From Verrucomicrobia bacterium GWC2_42_7 (GTDB lineage: Bacteria > Verrucomicrobiota > Verrucomicrobiia > Opitutales > GWC2-42-7-A): a DNA stretch of 7,646 nt. A program made the translations under genes and the position numbers. The stretch lies in NCBI GenBank assembly GCA_001831055.1, contig MIDO01000020.1, forward strand, positions 1 to 7,646. The letters are read 5' to 3'. Of the stretch, positions 1 to 6,091 are shown piece by piece. Position 1 is the first letter of the stretch. Each line of letters starts with the position of its first letter. Below the pieces are notes generated by a model that ran no database searches, was not told the origin of the DNA, and saw only the letters and a program-made list of their open reading frames with translations.

Positions 1-1
1 T

Positions 2-79
2 ATAATGAAAAAAGAAGAAAAAAAGGCCCTTGCTTTCCTTGATTCAAAAAAATCCATCCCTTCTTTTTTATTAGAATAA
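2..79 (+). CDS. Possible C-terminal tail of a gene entering from the left, or a chance short ORF
   Basis: An open frame runs in from the left edge and ends at TAA 77-79. It contains an ATG at position 5 and from there reads MKKEEKKALAFLDSKKSIP followed by SFLLE. The lysine/glutamate-rich start and the leucine-rich end would fit a protein tail. At 24 codons from the ATG, chance is equally possible. TATA directly before the ATG is not a ribosome-binding site, so if the frame is real it more likely continues from upstream than starts here. No family is recognised. Confidence 0.25.
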   Translation: MMKKEEKKALAFLDSKKSIPSFLLE

Positions 80-174
80 CCTCTTTCAATCGGCTATGTG
101 TATAGCAAAGGAGTGTGTTCTCTTGCTGGCCTGCTCAAATCCCTGACCTATCGTTTTAAACAGGTTGAGAACAG

Positions 175-213
175 AGGCGCGAAAAACCTTCTTTTTGAGG
201 AGAAAAAGAAGAG
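175..213 (+). repeat. Stub copy D of the hairpin repeat family
   Basis: The segment starts with GCGCGAAAAACCTT, matching the GCGAAAACCTT start of copies A and B. It continues with a hairpin whose arms are CTTCTTTTT and AAAAAGAAG around the loop GAGGAG. The second and third hairpins of the family are not recognisable after it, so this is a truncated or decayed copy. It lies in the same orientation as copy A. Confidence 0.5.
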
Positions 214-302
214 ACCCCTGCACAACCTATCGATGACATAAACGGATCAAAATAATCAACAATTGTGAATGGATTTCCTAAATTTATTTTAAAAGAAAAA
301 AC

Positions 303-405
303 GCGGATAACTTGCTTTTGCAAAAGCAAGTTATCGGCGATATCGCTTTTTTAGGAAAGGTTCGTAAAACTGTTTTTTCTCGCGAAAAAACGGTTTTCCG
401 AAAAA
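303..405 (-). repeat. Copy C of the hairpin repeat family (minus orientation)
   Basis: Read on the minus strand, this copy gives GGAAAACCG, then a 14-bp stem (366-379 with 384-397, one G-T wobble) closed by the loop GCGA. A CCTTTCCTAAAAAAG segment follows, then GCGATATCGC (337-346), and finally a perfect 30-bp palindrome (306-335). The order of elements matches copies A and B: GCGATTATCGC in B corresponds to GCGATATCGC here. The arm sequence of the last hairpin is completely different from A and B, yet still self-complementary. Homology of the outer part is clear by eye; the exact ends are approximate. Confidence 0.65.
306..335. repeat. Perfect 30-bp palindrome
   Basis: The left half is GATAACTTGCTTTTG and the right half is its exact reverse complement, with no spacer at the centre. 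It occupies the place of the third hairpin in copy C. It could extrude as a cruciform in DNA or fold as a strong hairpin in RNA. No T-run follows on either strand, so it is not a standard rho-independent terminator. Confidence 0.9.
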
Positions 406-445
406 ATCTGCGTAAAAGACAGTTGTGTAGCGGTCTCAAATTGTT

Positions 446-531
446 GCCCAACGATGTTGGCTGAGGTCGCTCACGGGGTTCAACGTATCTTAATACGCCC
501 CGCTGAAGTTTCCTTCCTTACCTCGTTGGGC
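446..531. ncRNA. Candidate structured RNA element of unknown family
   Basis: An outer inverted repeat, GCCCAACGA (446-454) with TCGTTGGGC (523-531), encloses the segment. A second pairing is possible between GAGGT (463-467) and ACCTC (520-524). Inside is a hairpin of CGGGG (474-478) with CCCCG (498-502) stacked on CGTAT (484-488) with ATACG (493-497). It has a CTTA loop and a one-sided TTCAA bulge. The 5' outer arm can alternatively form a local hairpin, CCAAC with GTTGG (448-460), so two competing folds exist. The segment is visibly more GC-rich than its surroundings. No known RNA class fits: it lacks tRNA, SRP RNA or RNase P signatures. The strand is not determined. A structured mobile repeat is an alternative. 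Confidence 0.4.
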
Positions 532-657
532 TTGTTTTTGCCACTTTTTCTAGGGAAATATAAATATGGCTAAATATCTTTTTGTTTACAAAAAAGTTAT
601 GTAGTTTTTAACCATTCTTTATCTCGAGTTCGCATGGATCAAGGTCGTACAGCGATC

Positions 658-1671
658 TTACTTTGGGATAATAGAGACCTCTTTATGTTTAAAGTAGGAC
701 CCTGGTTTTAACTCTTCATATAAGCTGCGAGAGCCCAACAATAGATAATCCTGAAAAAAGAGTGTTTCTGTGTATTCGAAATTTGGCATGCTTCCTTGGA
801 AGACAGAAATTCCGGTAGTCCTACGTTGAAATAGGTTGGGGTTAGGCAAGTGTCTAATTGTTGAGTAGCTAAGTGGAATTTGGCATTTTTTTTCATTAGT
901 ACGAGCAATGGCGTAGGAAGGGTTCTTGCAGTTGGTCATCGGATTAAAAAGAAACTTTACGTTCAGATCGATTACAAGATAAGGCATTATGCTCAAAGGA
1001 CCTGAATTTGGAATTTCCCCTACAGGGAAAGCGTTCTGGTCAAACCAAAATTCATCGATAAACATGACTCCTGAGCTGGGACGTAAGAGATTATAAAGTT
1101 GGGCAAATGAGCCTAGGGGGTCTATAAGATGCCTAAGGGTCCAAGCGGATATGATAAGGTCTAATTGACCTGTCAAATCCCCAAATTGAGGAGGCATCCT
1201 TTCCTTTAGAATATCTTCAATTTCTTCTAATTTAAAGCGACCTAGGTTGTAAAGAGTGCAATTCCCATCTTGTACGATTTCTGGGTCTCTGCTATGTTCT
1301 CCGATTAGAGATATAACATGAATACGAATGTCCTTAGGTAAATCAGATTGTTTTTTAAAAAAATTAGCAACTCCATAACCCCATGAGAAATTTCCAGCGC
1401 CATAATCCATTACGTAAAAATCTTTTCTTTCAGGGTGAGCGAGGATTGTTTTTTTAATGAAGCTGAATTCATCAATTCCCATAGTGGAGTAGTAGGAGCT
1501 CCCATTATACAGCCATTCGTGGCTATAGCCTGATAATGAATCAAATGCTTCATTTATACATTTGCGTATGGCTTCTGGACGCTCATGGAAGTCGACAATG
1601 CCAAATGCTGTCATGCCTAGCGATGTTATTACTAGAGGTAAAAAAAAACTGATTTTTAATTGCTTTTTCAT
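658..1671 (-). CDS. Exported SAM-dependent methyltransferase-like protein
   Basis: A 337-residue protein starting at the ATG of MKKQLKISFFLPLV. The frame stays open 44 codons further upstream, but that extension runs into transposase debris and does not look like protein, whereas this start gives a clean signal peptide. It has basic residues at 2-6, a hydrophobic core at about 8-20 and a possible cleavage after Ala22 (GMTA). The middle looks like a class I methyltransferase: motif I is YVMDYGAGNFSWG (about 86-98), with Asp89 and the glycine loop for SAM binding. A later DLIISAWTLRHLIDP (about 171-185) and GVMFIDEF (about 201-208) resemble motifs IV to VI. The C-terminal 130 residues are not recognised. 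The substrate is unknown. A SAM enzyme with an export signal is odd because SAM is cytoplasmic; the N-terminus might instead be a membrane anchor, or the protein might act in the host. No good Shine-Dalgarno site precedes the start. It stands alone, transcribed away from the IS30 remnant. Confidence 0.75.
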   Translation of the reverse strand: MKKQLKISFFLPLVITSLGMTAFGIVDFHERPEAIRKCINEAFDSLSGYSHEWLYNGSSYYSTMGIDEFSFIKKTILAHPERKDFYVMDYGAGNFSWGYGVANFFKKQSDLPKDIRIHVISLIGEHSRDPEIVQDGNCTLYNLGRFKLEEIEDILKERMPPQFGDLTGQLDLIISAWTLRHLIDPLGSFAQLYNLLRPSSGVMFIDEFWFDQNAFPVGEIPNSGPLSIMPYLVIDLNVKFLFNPMTNCKNPSYAIARTNEKKCQIPLSYSTIRHLPNPNLFQRRTTGISVFQGSMPNFEYTETLFFQDYLLLGSRSLYEELKPGSYFKHKEVSIIPK

Positions 1672-1781
1672 AATTAAAGAATGAGAAGTGATGATTGTAA
1701 GTAACGTACTTGTGTATAATAAAACAAATTTGTCAATTAAAAAATATATTTGAGAATTCAAGACTGGAGACACTATCGAAT

Positions 1782-2170
1782 TGGACCGCGTGGTGGTGCC
1801 CACTTTGGGGCACTCTTGTCGAACGCAAAACCCGCCTTTTATTGACTGCCGTGGTTCCCCAATAAACGATCAGAAATTGTACGACAGGCTATGGAAGAAC
1901 AAATTTTAAAGCTCACAAAGGCTGTCCGCAGTCTAACTGAGTTCTCTAAATATCCTGAAATGGCTGCAAACCTGTCTGCAGATATCTATTTTACTCATCC
2001 GCATAACCATTGGAAACGCAGTACCAACGAAAATACCAATGGTCTATTGCGTCAGTACTTCCCTAAAAATTAAGTGTTTGCATCCGTAGATCCCTCTTTC
2101 CTCGCTACTTGCCGTCAAACCTTCAACACTCGTCCTTGAAAATCTTTAGGCTTCCTCTCTCCGCCCCATC
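1782..2170 (+). pseudogene. IS30-family transposase remnant (C-terminal half, inactivated)
   Basis: Conceptual translation gives GTLVERKTRLLLTAVVP from 1809. After a one-base frameshift in the CCCC run at about 1857-1860 it gives NKRSEIVRQAMEEQILKL. Next come KYPEMAANLSADIYF, HNHWKRSTNENTNGLLRQYF and, beyond stops, QTFNTRP-KSLGFLSP. This is the characteristic C-terminal half of an IS30-type DDE transposase; NENTNG carries the catalytic Glu. The usual TFDNGTEF motif is reduced to LTEF, so about five codons including the second catalytic Asp are missing. In-frame TAA (2071-2073) and TGA (about 2137) add further damage. The N-terminal DNA-binding half is absent. The nearest ATG (1891) gives only a 60-codon frame. 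The family call is confident; the ends are approximate. Confidence 0.85.
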
Positions 2171-2211
2171 CCTTTATGCGGCGATTCCATTCATATCTTG
2201 AATCCACCAAA

Positions 2212-2227
2212 AACTAAATTTTTAGTT
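2212..2227. repeat. Short inverted repeat in the clpP leader
   Basis: AACTAAA and TTTAGTT are separated by two T, about 40 bases upstream of the clpP start. It might be a leader hairpin, the end of the decayed IS30 copy or an operator half-site pair. Nothing in the sequence decides between these. No consensus promoter could be placed with confidence between the IS30 remnant and clpP. Confidence 0.3.
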
Positions 2228-2254
2228 GGACGATGAGGCTTTTTTGTTGTAAAA

Positions 2255-2258
2255 GGAG
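2255..2258 (+). promoter_or_regulatory. clpP ribosome-binding site that fixes the start
   Basis: AAAAGGAG ends at 2258. The ATG at 2259 directly abuts it, leaving no spacing. The ATG at 2268 lies nine bases downstream of it, an optimal distance. The site therefore supports translation from 2268. Confidence 0.75.
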
Positions 2259-2267
2259 ATGTATATT

Positions 2268-2861
2268 ATGAGAACAGATAGTTGTGAATGCACGAACGAA
2301 AAAGAAAAACACGCTGGGCATAGGGATGTCATACAGAGGAAGTTTTTAGAGGATAGACGTATATTTCTTTGGGGTGAAGTGAATGATGAAAGTGCGCAAG
2401 ACATTACAGAGAAATTGCTATACTTGGAGTTAATAGATCCAGGGAAGGAAATAAAATTTTTCATTAATACGCCTGGAGGTTCGATTACTGCGGGAATGGC
2501 GATCTATGACACAATGAAGCTCATAACTTCGCCAATTACCGTGATAGTGACAGGCCTCGCGGCAAGCATGGGATCGATTTTGCTTTGCGGTACAGGTAAG
2601 GGAAAACGCTTGCTCTATCCAAATGCTCGAGTTTTAATTCATCAACCCTTAATAGCTGGACGCATTGTAGCGCCTGCAGTCGATATCAATATTCAGGCTC
2701 AAGAAATGGAGAAGACTCGAGACGAGTTGAATCGAATCCTTGCAGCGTCATCAGGGCAACCCATAGAAAAAATCACAAAAGACACCGATCGTGATTTTTA
2801 CATGAACGCTCAAGAAGCTATCCAATACGGACTCGCAGACGCCGTTGTCACAAAGGTTTAA
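2268..2861 (+). CDS. clpP: ATP-dependent Clp protease proteolytic subunit ClpP
   Basis: A 197-residue serine peptidase of the ClpP family. ClpP stacks as two heptameric rings and degrades proteins unfolded by a partner ATPase such as ClpX or ClpA. The catalytic triad is visible as Ser100 in GLAASMGSILL, His125 in LIHQP and Asp174 in KDTDRDF. The Ser-His spacing (25) and His-Asp spacing (49) match the E. coli enzyme. FINTPGGSITAGMAIYD (about 65-81) is the oxyanion/handle strand region. The start at 2268 is chosen from the Shine-Dalgarno position. The N-terminus is unusual: instead of the common propeptide and SRGERxYDIYSRLL motif it has RTDSCECTNEKEKHAGH. This puts Cys6, Cys8, His15 and His18 close together. 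It also has GLAASMGS where alphaproteobacterial ClpP usually has GQAASMGS. It may therefore be a second, divergent ClpP rather than the main copy. No clpX or tig lies alongside, so the classic operon is absent. Confidence 0.93.
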   Translation: MRTDSCECTNEKEKHAGHRDVIQRKFLEDRRIFLWGEVNDESAQDITEKLLYLELIDPGKEIKFFINTPGGSITAGMAIYDTMKLITSPITVIVTGLAASMGSILLCGTGKGKRLLYPNARVLIHQPLIAGRIVAPAVDINIQAQEMEKTRDELNRILAASSGQPIEKITKDTDRDFYMNAQEAIQYGLADAVVTKV

Positions 2862-2876
2862 GGCGGGATAGAAGGG

Positions 2877-2983
2877 GATGCGAAAACCTTTTTTTTCTTG
2901 GAAAAGAAAAAATATAAAAATTCGCGCTTCCCAAAGGGAAACGATCGTCGCGCAAATAAAATCTATCGATTTTACTTGCGCGA
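2877..2983 (+). repeat. Copy A of the hairpin repeat family
   Basis: Begins 15 bases after the clpP stop, in the sense orientation. Order of elements: GATGCGAAAACCTT; hairpin 1 with TTTTTTCTT (2891-2899), loop GGAA, and AAGAAAAAA (2904-2912); a TATAAAAATTCGCG linker; hairpin 2 with TTCCC (2928-2932), loop AAA, and GGGAA (2936-2940); and hairpin 3. Hairpin 3 pairs 15-base arms 2948-2962 and 2969-2983 with a single A-C mismatch and a CTATCG loop region. The whole unit aligns with the reverse complement of copy B over its full length apart from a short insertion in B. Confidence 0.85.
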
Positions 2984-3173
2984 AAAGGATAGGGGTCATT
3001 AGTTATTCCGTTTGGAATCAACAAGTTTTCATATTCCCCAAACAAGAAAAGCTTGCCCAGAGGTAAATTTGGGTCCCTTCAGAAAACGGATTATAAAGTA
3101 CGCTAAGGATTTTAATAGAGAAATAATCAGGGAATAGAAGAAGCAGGAATCCATCGATATAGATTTGGGATAA

Positions 3174-3381
3174 GAAACAGACAAATTTCTGGCAACATCT
3201 TTAGGCGGAATATCATTGCCCTCTTTTGAGAGATGTCGATCTAACTAATTGCCAACAGCTAACGGAATTAGATTGTTCCGATTGTCCCCAGCTAGAAAAG
3301 TTGGAATTAGATGCTGACTTGCAAGTAGAAAAATTTAGTTACAACAATTGTCCAAACCTGATTCCTTTAGATCCAGAATAA
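3174..3381 (+). pseudogene. Leucine-rich-repeat protein remnant (3' end, frameshifted)
   Basis: From about 3183 the first frame reads KFLATSLGGISLPSFER. One extra base near 3234 shifts to the frame reading VDLTNCQQLTELDCSDCP and then QLEKLELDADLQ, followed by VEKFSYNNCPNLIPLDPE and TAA at 3379-3381. The pattern of L-x-x-L-x-L with N/C-x-x-L and CP-x-L is that of leucine-rich repeats with cysteine positions, common in large eukaryote-like proteins of intracellular bacteria. No start codon or ribosome-binding site precedes it, and stops close the frames upstream (TAA 3171-3173, TAG 3202-3204). It is therefore the tail of a lost gene. The function of the parent protein cannot be told; LRRs mediate protein-protein binding. 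Confidence 0.7.
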
Positions 3382-3487
3382 CAGCGGTAATTGAATACAT
3401 ATGGTAGTGTTGAAAAGATTAGTTGTTGAATAAAGAAGGGTATGCCTCGCCGAAAGATAAAAACACCCGGCCAACAACGCTCTCTTT

Positions 3488-3521
3488 TTATGTCATCCCC
3501 GCGTAGGCGGGTATGACATAA
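3488..3521. repeat. Dyad-symmetric element of the GTCATCCCCGC type
   Basis: TTATGTCATCCCCGC pairs with GCGGGTATGACATAA around the loop GTAG, with one C-T mismatch in 15 pairs. This resembles the small intergenic palindromes built on GTCAT-CCCGC / GCGGG-ATGAC known from many proteobacterial genomes. It lies beyond the 3' end of typA and after the LRR remnant. No T-run follows on either strand, so it is not a standard intrinsic terminator, though it could still end or protect typA transcripts. Confidence 0.75.
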
Positions 3522-3575
3522 TAGTATAGGAATAACAAATGAGTGACGCTGAAATGATACTTTTGGTCAATATAC

Positions 3576-5405
3576 CTAAACAATATTTTCCTTTTGTCGT
3601 TCAAAGCGTTTTCTATCATTTGGGTCAAGCATTCTTTTTCTAAGCCTGATCGTTTTTGGTGTGACTTCGACTAATTCATCATCTTCGATGTAAGATATCG
3701 CTCTTTCTAAGGAAAGGACTTTTGGCGGGGTGAGTTTTAGAGATTCATCTTTGCCTGATGCTCTCATGTTTGTTAATTGCTTACCCTTAACAGGATTAAC
3801 CTCTAAGTCGTTATTTCTTGAGTGCTCTCCGATAACCATGCCTCTATAGACAGGGGCTCCAGGAGTGACAAACATTATCCCTCTATCTTCCAAATTCCAG
3901 AGCGCATATGCAACGACCGTACCATCACTATTTGATATAAGAACACCGTTTCTTCTTCCATCCACAGGGCCTTTATAAAAATCATAATTATGAAACAAGC
4001 GACTCATAACCCCTGTTCCTCTGGTATCAGTCAAAAATTCGCCTTGATAACCAATCAAACCTCTAGATGGCACATAAAATACAAGCCTTGTCTTATTTGA
4101 GCCTGAATGCTTCATTTCAACCAATTCGCCTTTCCTCGAGCCAAGCTTTTCCATGACAACGCCTGTATAGTCGTCATCAACGTCAATTACAACCTCTTCA
4201 ATTGGCTCCATGGTTTTACCAGTTTTCTCCTCTGTTTTAAAAAGCACGCGTGGTCTTGATATTGAAAGCTCAAATCCTTCACGGCGCATGGTTTCTATGA
4301 GAACACCCAATTGGAGTTCGCCTCTGCCTGCTACTTCATAAGAATCTTTATCGCTTGATTCTGTTATTCTGAATGCAACGTTTCCTTCTGATTCCCTTTT
4401 TAACCTATCACCAATCATTCGTGAGGTTAGCTTTGTTCCTTCTTTTCCGGCCAAAGGGGAATTATTTACAGAAAATGTCATGGCAAGGGTAGGGGGATCA
4501 ATTGGTTGAGCCTCAATTGCTTCCATAACCTCTGTCTCACAAAGAGTGTCTGCAACAGTTGCCTTTGTAAATCCAGCAACGGCAATGATATCGCCTGCTT
4601 CTGCAGTTTCAACTGGAACTCGCTCAAGCCCTCTATATGCAAAAAGCTTTGACAGCCTTGCATTTTCAAGAATCTTGCCATCTCTACTTAAAGCTTTGGC
4701 AGCCATATTTACTTTTGCAATTCCGCTAAAAATTCTGCCAGTTAAAATACGACCTAAATAAGGATCATAGTTTAGCGTTGTTGAAAGCATTTTAAATGGA
4801 CCAGCTTTATCCCCCTTTGCAGTTGGAACTTCTTTTAAAATTAATTCAAACATAGGGGTTAAGTCTTTTTGCTCATCATGCAATGAATTAACTGCCCAGC
4901 CATTCCTTCCTGATGCAAAAACGTATTTAAAATCAAGCTGTTCTTCTGTTGCACCAAGTAAGTGAAAAAGATCAAAAACTTCATTCAAGACTTCTTGGGG
5001 CCTTGCATCTGATCTATCGATTTTATTAATAACAACAATCGGCTTAAGGCCAAGCTTTAGCGCCTTAGATGTCACAAACTTTGTTTGAGGAAGAGGGCCT
5101 TCTGCTGCGTCAACAAGCACCAACACGCCATCAACCATAGACAAAATGCGCTCTACCTCGCCCCCAAAATCGGCGTGACCTGGAGTGTCTACGATATTTA
5201 ATCTCACGTTTTTCCACATTAGCGACGTACACTTAGCAAGAATGGTTATTCCACGCTCTTTTTCGAGATCGTTGGAATCCATAGCACGCTCTTCAACTTG
5301 CTGGTTTTCCCTAAACGTACCACTTTGTTTTAACAAAGCATCAACAAGCGTTGTTTTACCATGATCAACGTGCGCAATAATTGCTAAATTATGAATTTCA
5401 GTCAT
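3576..5405 (-). CDS. typA: GTPase TypA/BipA, ribosome-associated translational GTPase
   Basis: 609 residues, about the family norm of 605-615. TypA/BipA is an EF-G-like GTPase that binds the ribosome and supports 50S assembly and growth under stress and cold. All G motifs are intact: G1 [10 protein letters not shown] (11-20), G2 region EKERGITI (48-55), G3 DTPGHADF (73-80), G4 NKID (127-130) and G5 ASGRNG (164-169). The beta-barrel domain II (about 205-290), EF-G-like domains III and V (about 303-480) and the BipA-specific C-terminal domain (about 485-605, with [13 protein letters not shown] and [13 protein letters not shown]) follow in order. The frame is open 29 codons further upstream, but the start at 5405 is chosen. 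It aligns with the family N-terminus and has AAAGGA six bases ahead. Phrases such as [20 protein letters not shown] and LDPNDRKR match, from memory, alphaproteobacterial TypA. It is monocistronic here. Confidence 0.97.
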   Translation of the reverse strand: MTEIHNLAIIAHVDHGKTTLVDALLKQSGTFRENQQVEERAMDSNDLEKERGITILAKCTSLMWKNVRLNIVDTPGHADFGGEVERILSMVDGVLVLVDAAEGPLPQTKFVTSKALKLGLKPIVVINKIDRSDARPQEVLNEVFDLFHLLGATEEQLDFKYVFASGRNGWAVNSLHDEQKDLTPMFELILKEVPTAKGDKAGPFKMLSTTLNYDPYLGRILTGRIFSGIAKVNMAAKALSRDGKILENARLSKLFAYRGLERVPVETAEAGDIIAVAGFTKATVADTLCETEVMEAIEAQPIDPPTLAMTFSVNNSPLAGKEGTKLTSRMIGDRLKRESEGNVAFRITESSDKDSYEVAGRGELQLGVLIETMRREGFELSISRPRVLFKTEEKTGKTMEPIEEVVIDVDDDYTGVVMEKLGSRKGELVEMKHSGSNKTRLVFYVPSRGLIGYQGEFLTDTRGTGVMSRLFHNYDFYKGPVDGRRNGVLISNSDGTVVAYALWNLEDRGIMFVTPGAPVYRGMVIGEHSRNNDLEVNPVKGKQLTNMRASGKDESLKLTPPKVLSLERAISYIEDDELVEVTPKTIRLRKRMLDPNDRKRFERQKENIV

Positions 5406-5444
5406 GAATAATCCTTTAAAAACAAAATATATTAATGACCGAAT

Positions 5445-5450
5445 ATTATA
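5445..5450 (-). promoter_or_regulatory. Possible -10 box of typA
   Basis: On the minus strand a perfect TATAAT lies about 40 bases upstream of the typA start. No recognisable -35 hexamer sits 16-18 bases further upstream, so this is only a candidate; AT-rich sequence produces such matches by chance. Confidence 0.3.
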
Positions 5451-5597
5451 TATCAATAAACAATTCAGAGGAGAGGCGATATTCTTTGCCATTTCTTGTT
5501 TTCAATCTTTCTTCCTTCCCGCAGCACACCACTAAATCGCACGAATCCTTTTACTGGGCCAAATTTGAAAAAGTTCAGAGCAGTCCTTCAATCATCC

Positions 5598-5713
5598 ATC
5601 GCCCAAGAAAAATCGCTAGATTTTTCTTGGGCGATAATCGCTTTTCTTTGGAAATCGCGAATTTTTATACGTTTATACGTTTTTTCTTTTCTTGCGAAAA
5701 GAAAGGTTTTCGC
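5598..5713 (-). repeat. Copy B of the hairpin repeat family (minus orientation)
   Basis: Read on the minus strand it starts GCGAAAACC. Hairpin 1 has nine-base arms (TTTCTTTTC and GAAAAGAAA) with loop GCAA. It continues with AAAAAACGTATAAACG and TATAAAAATTCGCG, a weak hairpin 2 (TTTC-CAAA-GAAA), GCGATTATCGC, and ends in hairpin 3. Hairpin 3 (5598-5635) has perfectly complementary 16-base arms with an inner C-G pair and a four-base loop. Compared with copy A it has about seven extra bases in the linker. The G-C pair at position 5 of the hairpin 3 stem in A is C-G here, a compensatory change. Confidence 0.85.
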
Positions 5714-5824
5714 TTCTTGTCTCTTCTTTAATATCTTATGCTATACCCCTTCAATAGCTACTTAATTTAAATTACTCAAACCACGAAGCCTATGCCCATT
5801 TATATCTTTTCAACATGACCGTTT

Positions 5825-6031
5825 CTAATTAGCCTTATTAGATCTATTAAAAACGGTAGGATGGAATTTTGTTCCACTTTTTTTCACAGTTTCACTTTTA
5901 ATGTTGTGAAGGGGAGAATTATTAAAATGGCCTCTATATACAGGATGACTGATCGGTGGGCCTTTATATTTAAAGGAAATTGGCGAAATGTCTAACGAAT
6001 TATATAGTAGTTTATTATTTTCTAATTTCAT
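5825..6031 (-). CDS. Small hypothetical protein, doubtful
   Basis: 68 codons from MKLENNKLLYNSLDISP to TVFNRSNKAN. The ATG at 6031 has AAGGA eight bases ahead and is preferred over an upstream ATG at 6073. The protein has no signal peptide, membrane segment or family I recognise; it is polar, with a GPPISHPVYRGHF stretch. It lies about 60 bases downstream of the Hsp20 remnant on the same strand, and may be part of the same decayed locus or a chance frame. Confidence 0.3.
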   Translation of the reverse strand: MKLENNKLLYNSLDISPISFKYKGPPISHPVYRGHFNNSPLHNIKSETVKKSGTKFHPTVFNRSNKAN

Positions 6032-6091
6032 ACGTTCTTTCCTTGCAATTCCATTATTGATAAGTCTGTCCAATTTTACTTACTACATTCT

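Noticed and set aside
92..178. Minus-strand frame reading LNLFKTIGQGFEQASKR
   Set aside because: Short, no start codon or continuing frame, and no family recognised; too weak to call.
474..502. T-arm-like GGTTCAA suggesting a tRNA
   Set aside because: No acceptor stem, anticodon arm or D-arm can be placed around it.
1715..1745. TTGACA followed by TATTAT on the minus strand as a methyltransferase promoter
   Set aside because: The spacing is about 9 bases, far too short for a sigma-70-type promoter.
1672..1803. N-terminal extension of the methyltransferase to an ATG at 1803
   Set aside because: It overlaps the IS30 remnant, reads as low-complexity non-protein sequence and would bury the signal peptide behind 44 residues.
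2259..2267. clpP start at the first ATG
   Set aside because: The ribosome-binding site directly abuts it; the ATG nine bases later has proper spacing.
2751..3066. Short frames on both strands over and after the clpP end
   Set aside because: They are shadows of clpP or run through repeat copy A.
5406..5492. N-terminal extension of TypA by 29 codons
   Set aside because: TypA proteins begin a few residues before the first GTPase motif, and the internal ATG has a well-spaced AAAGGA.
303..5713. CRISPR array from repeated hairpins
   Set aside because: The copies are kilobases apart, in both orientations, with no regular spacers or cas genes.
5435..5765. Plus-strand frames of 89-98 codons upstream of typA
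   Set aside because: They translate through repeat copy B and its hairpins, and show no protein-like features.
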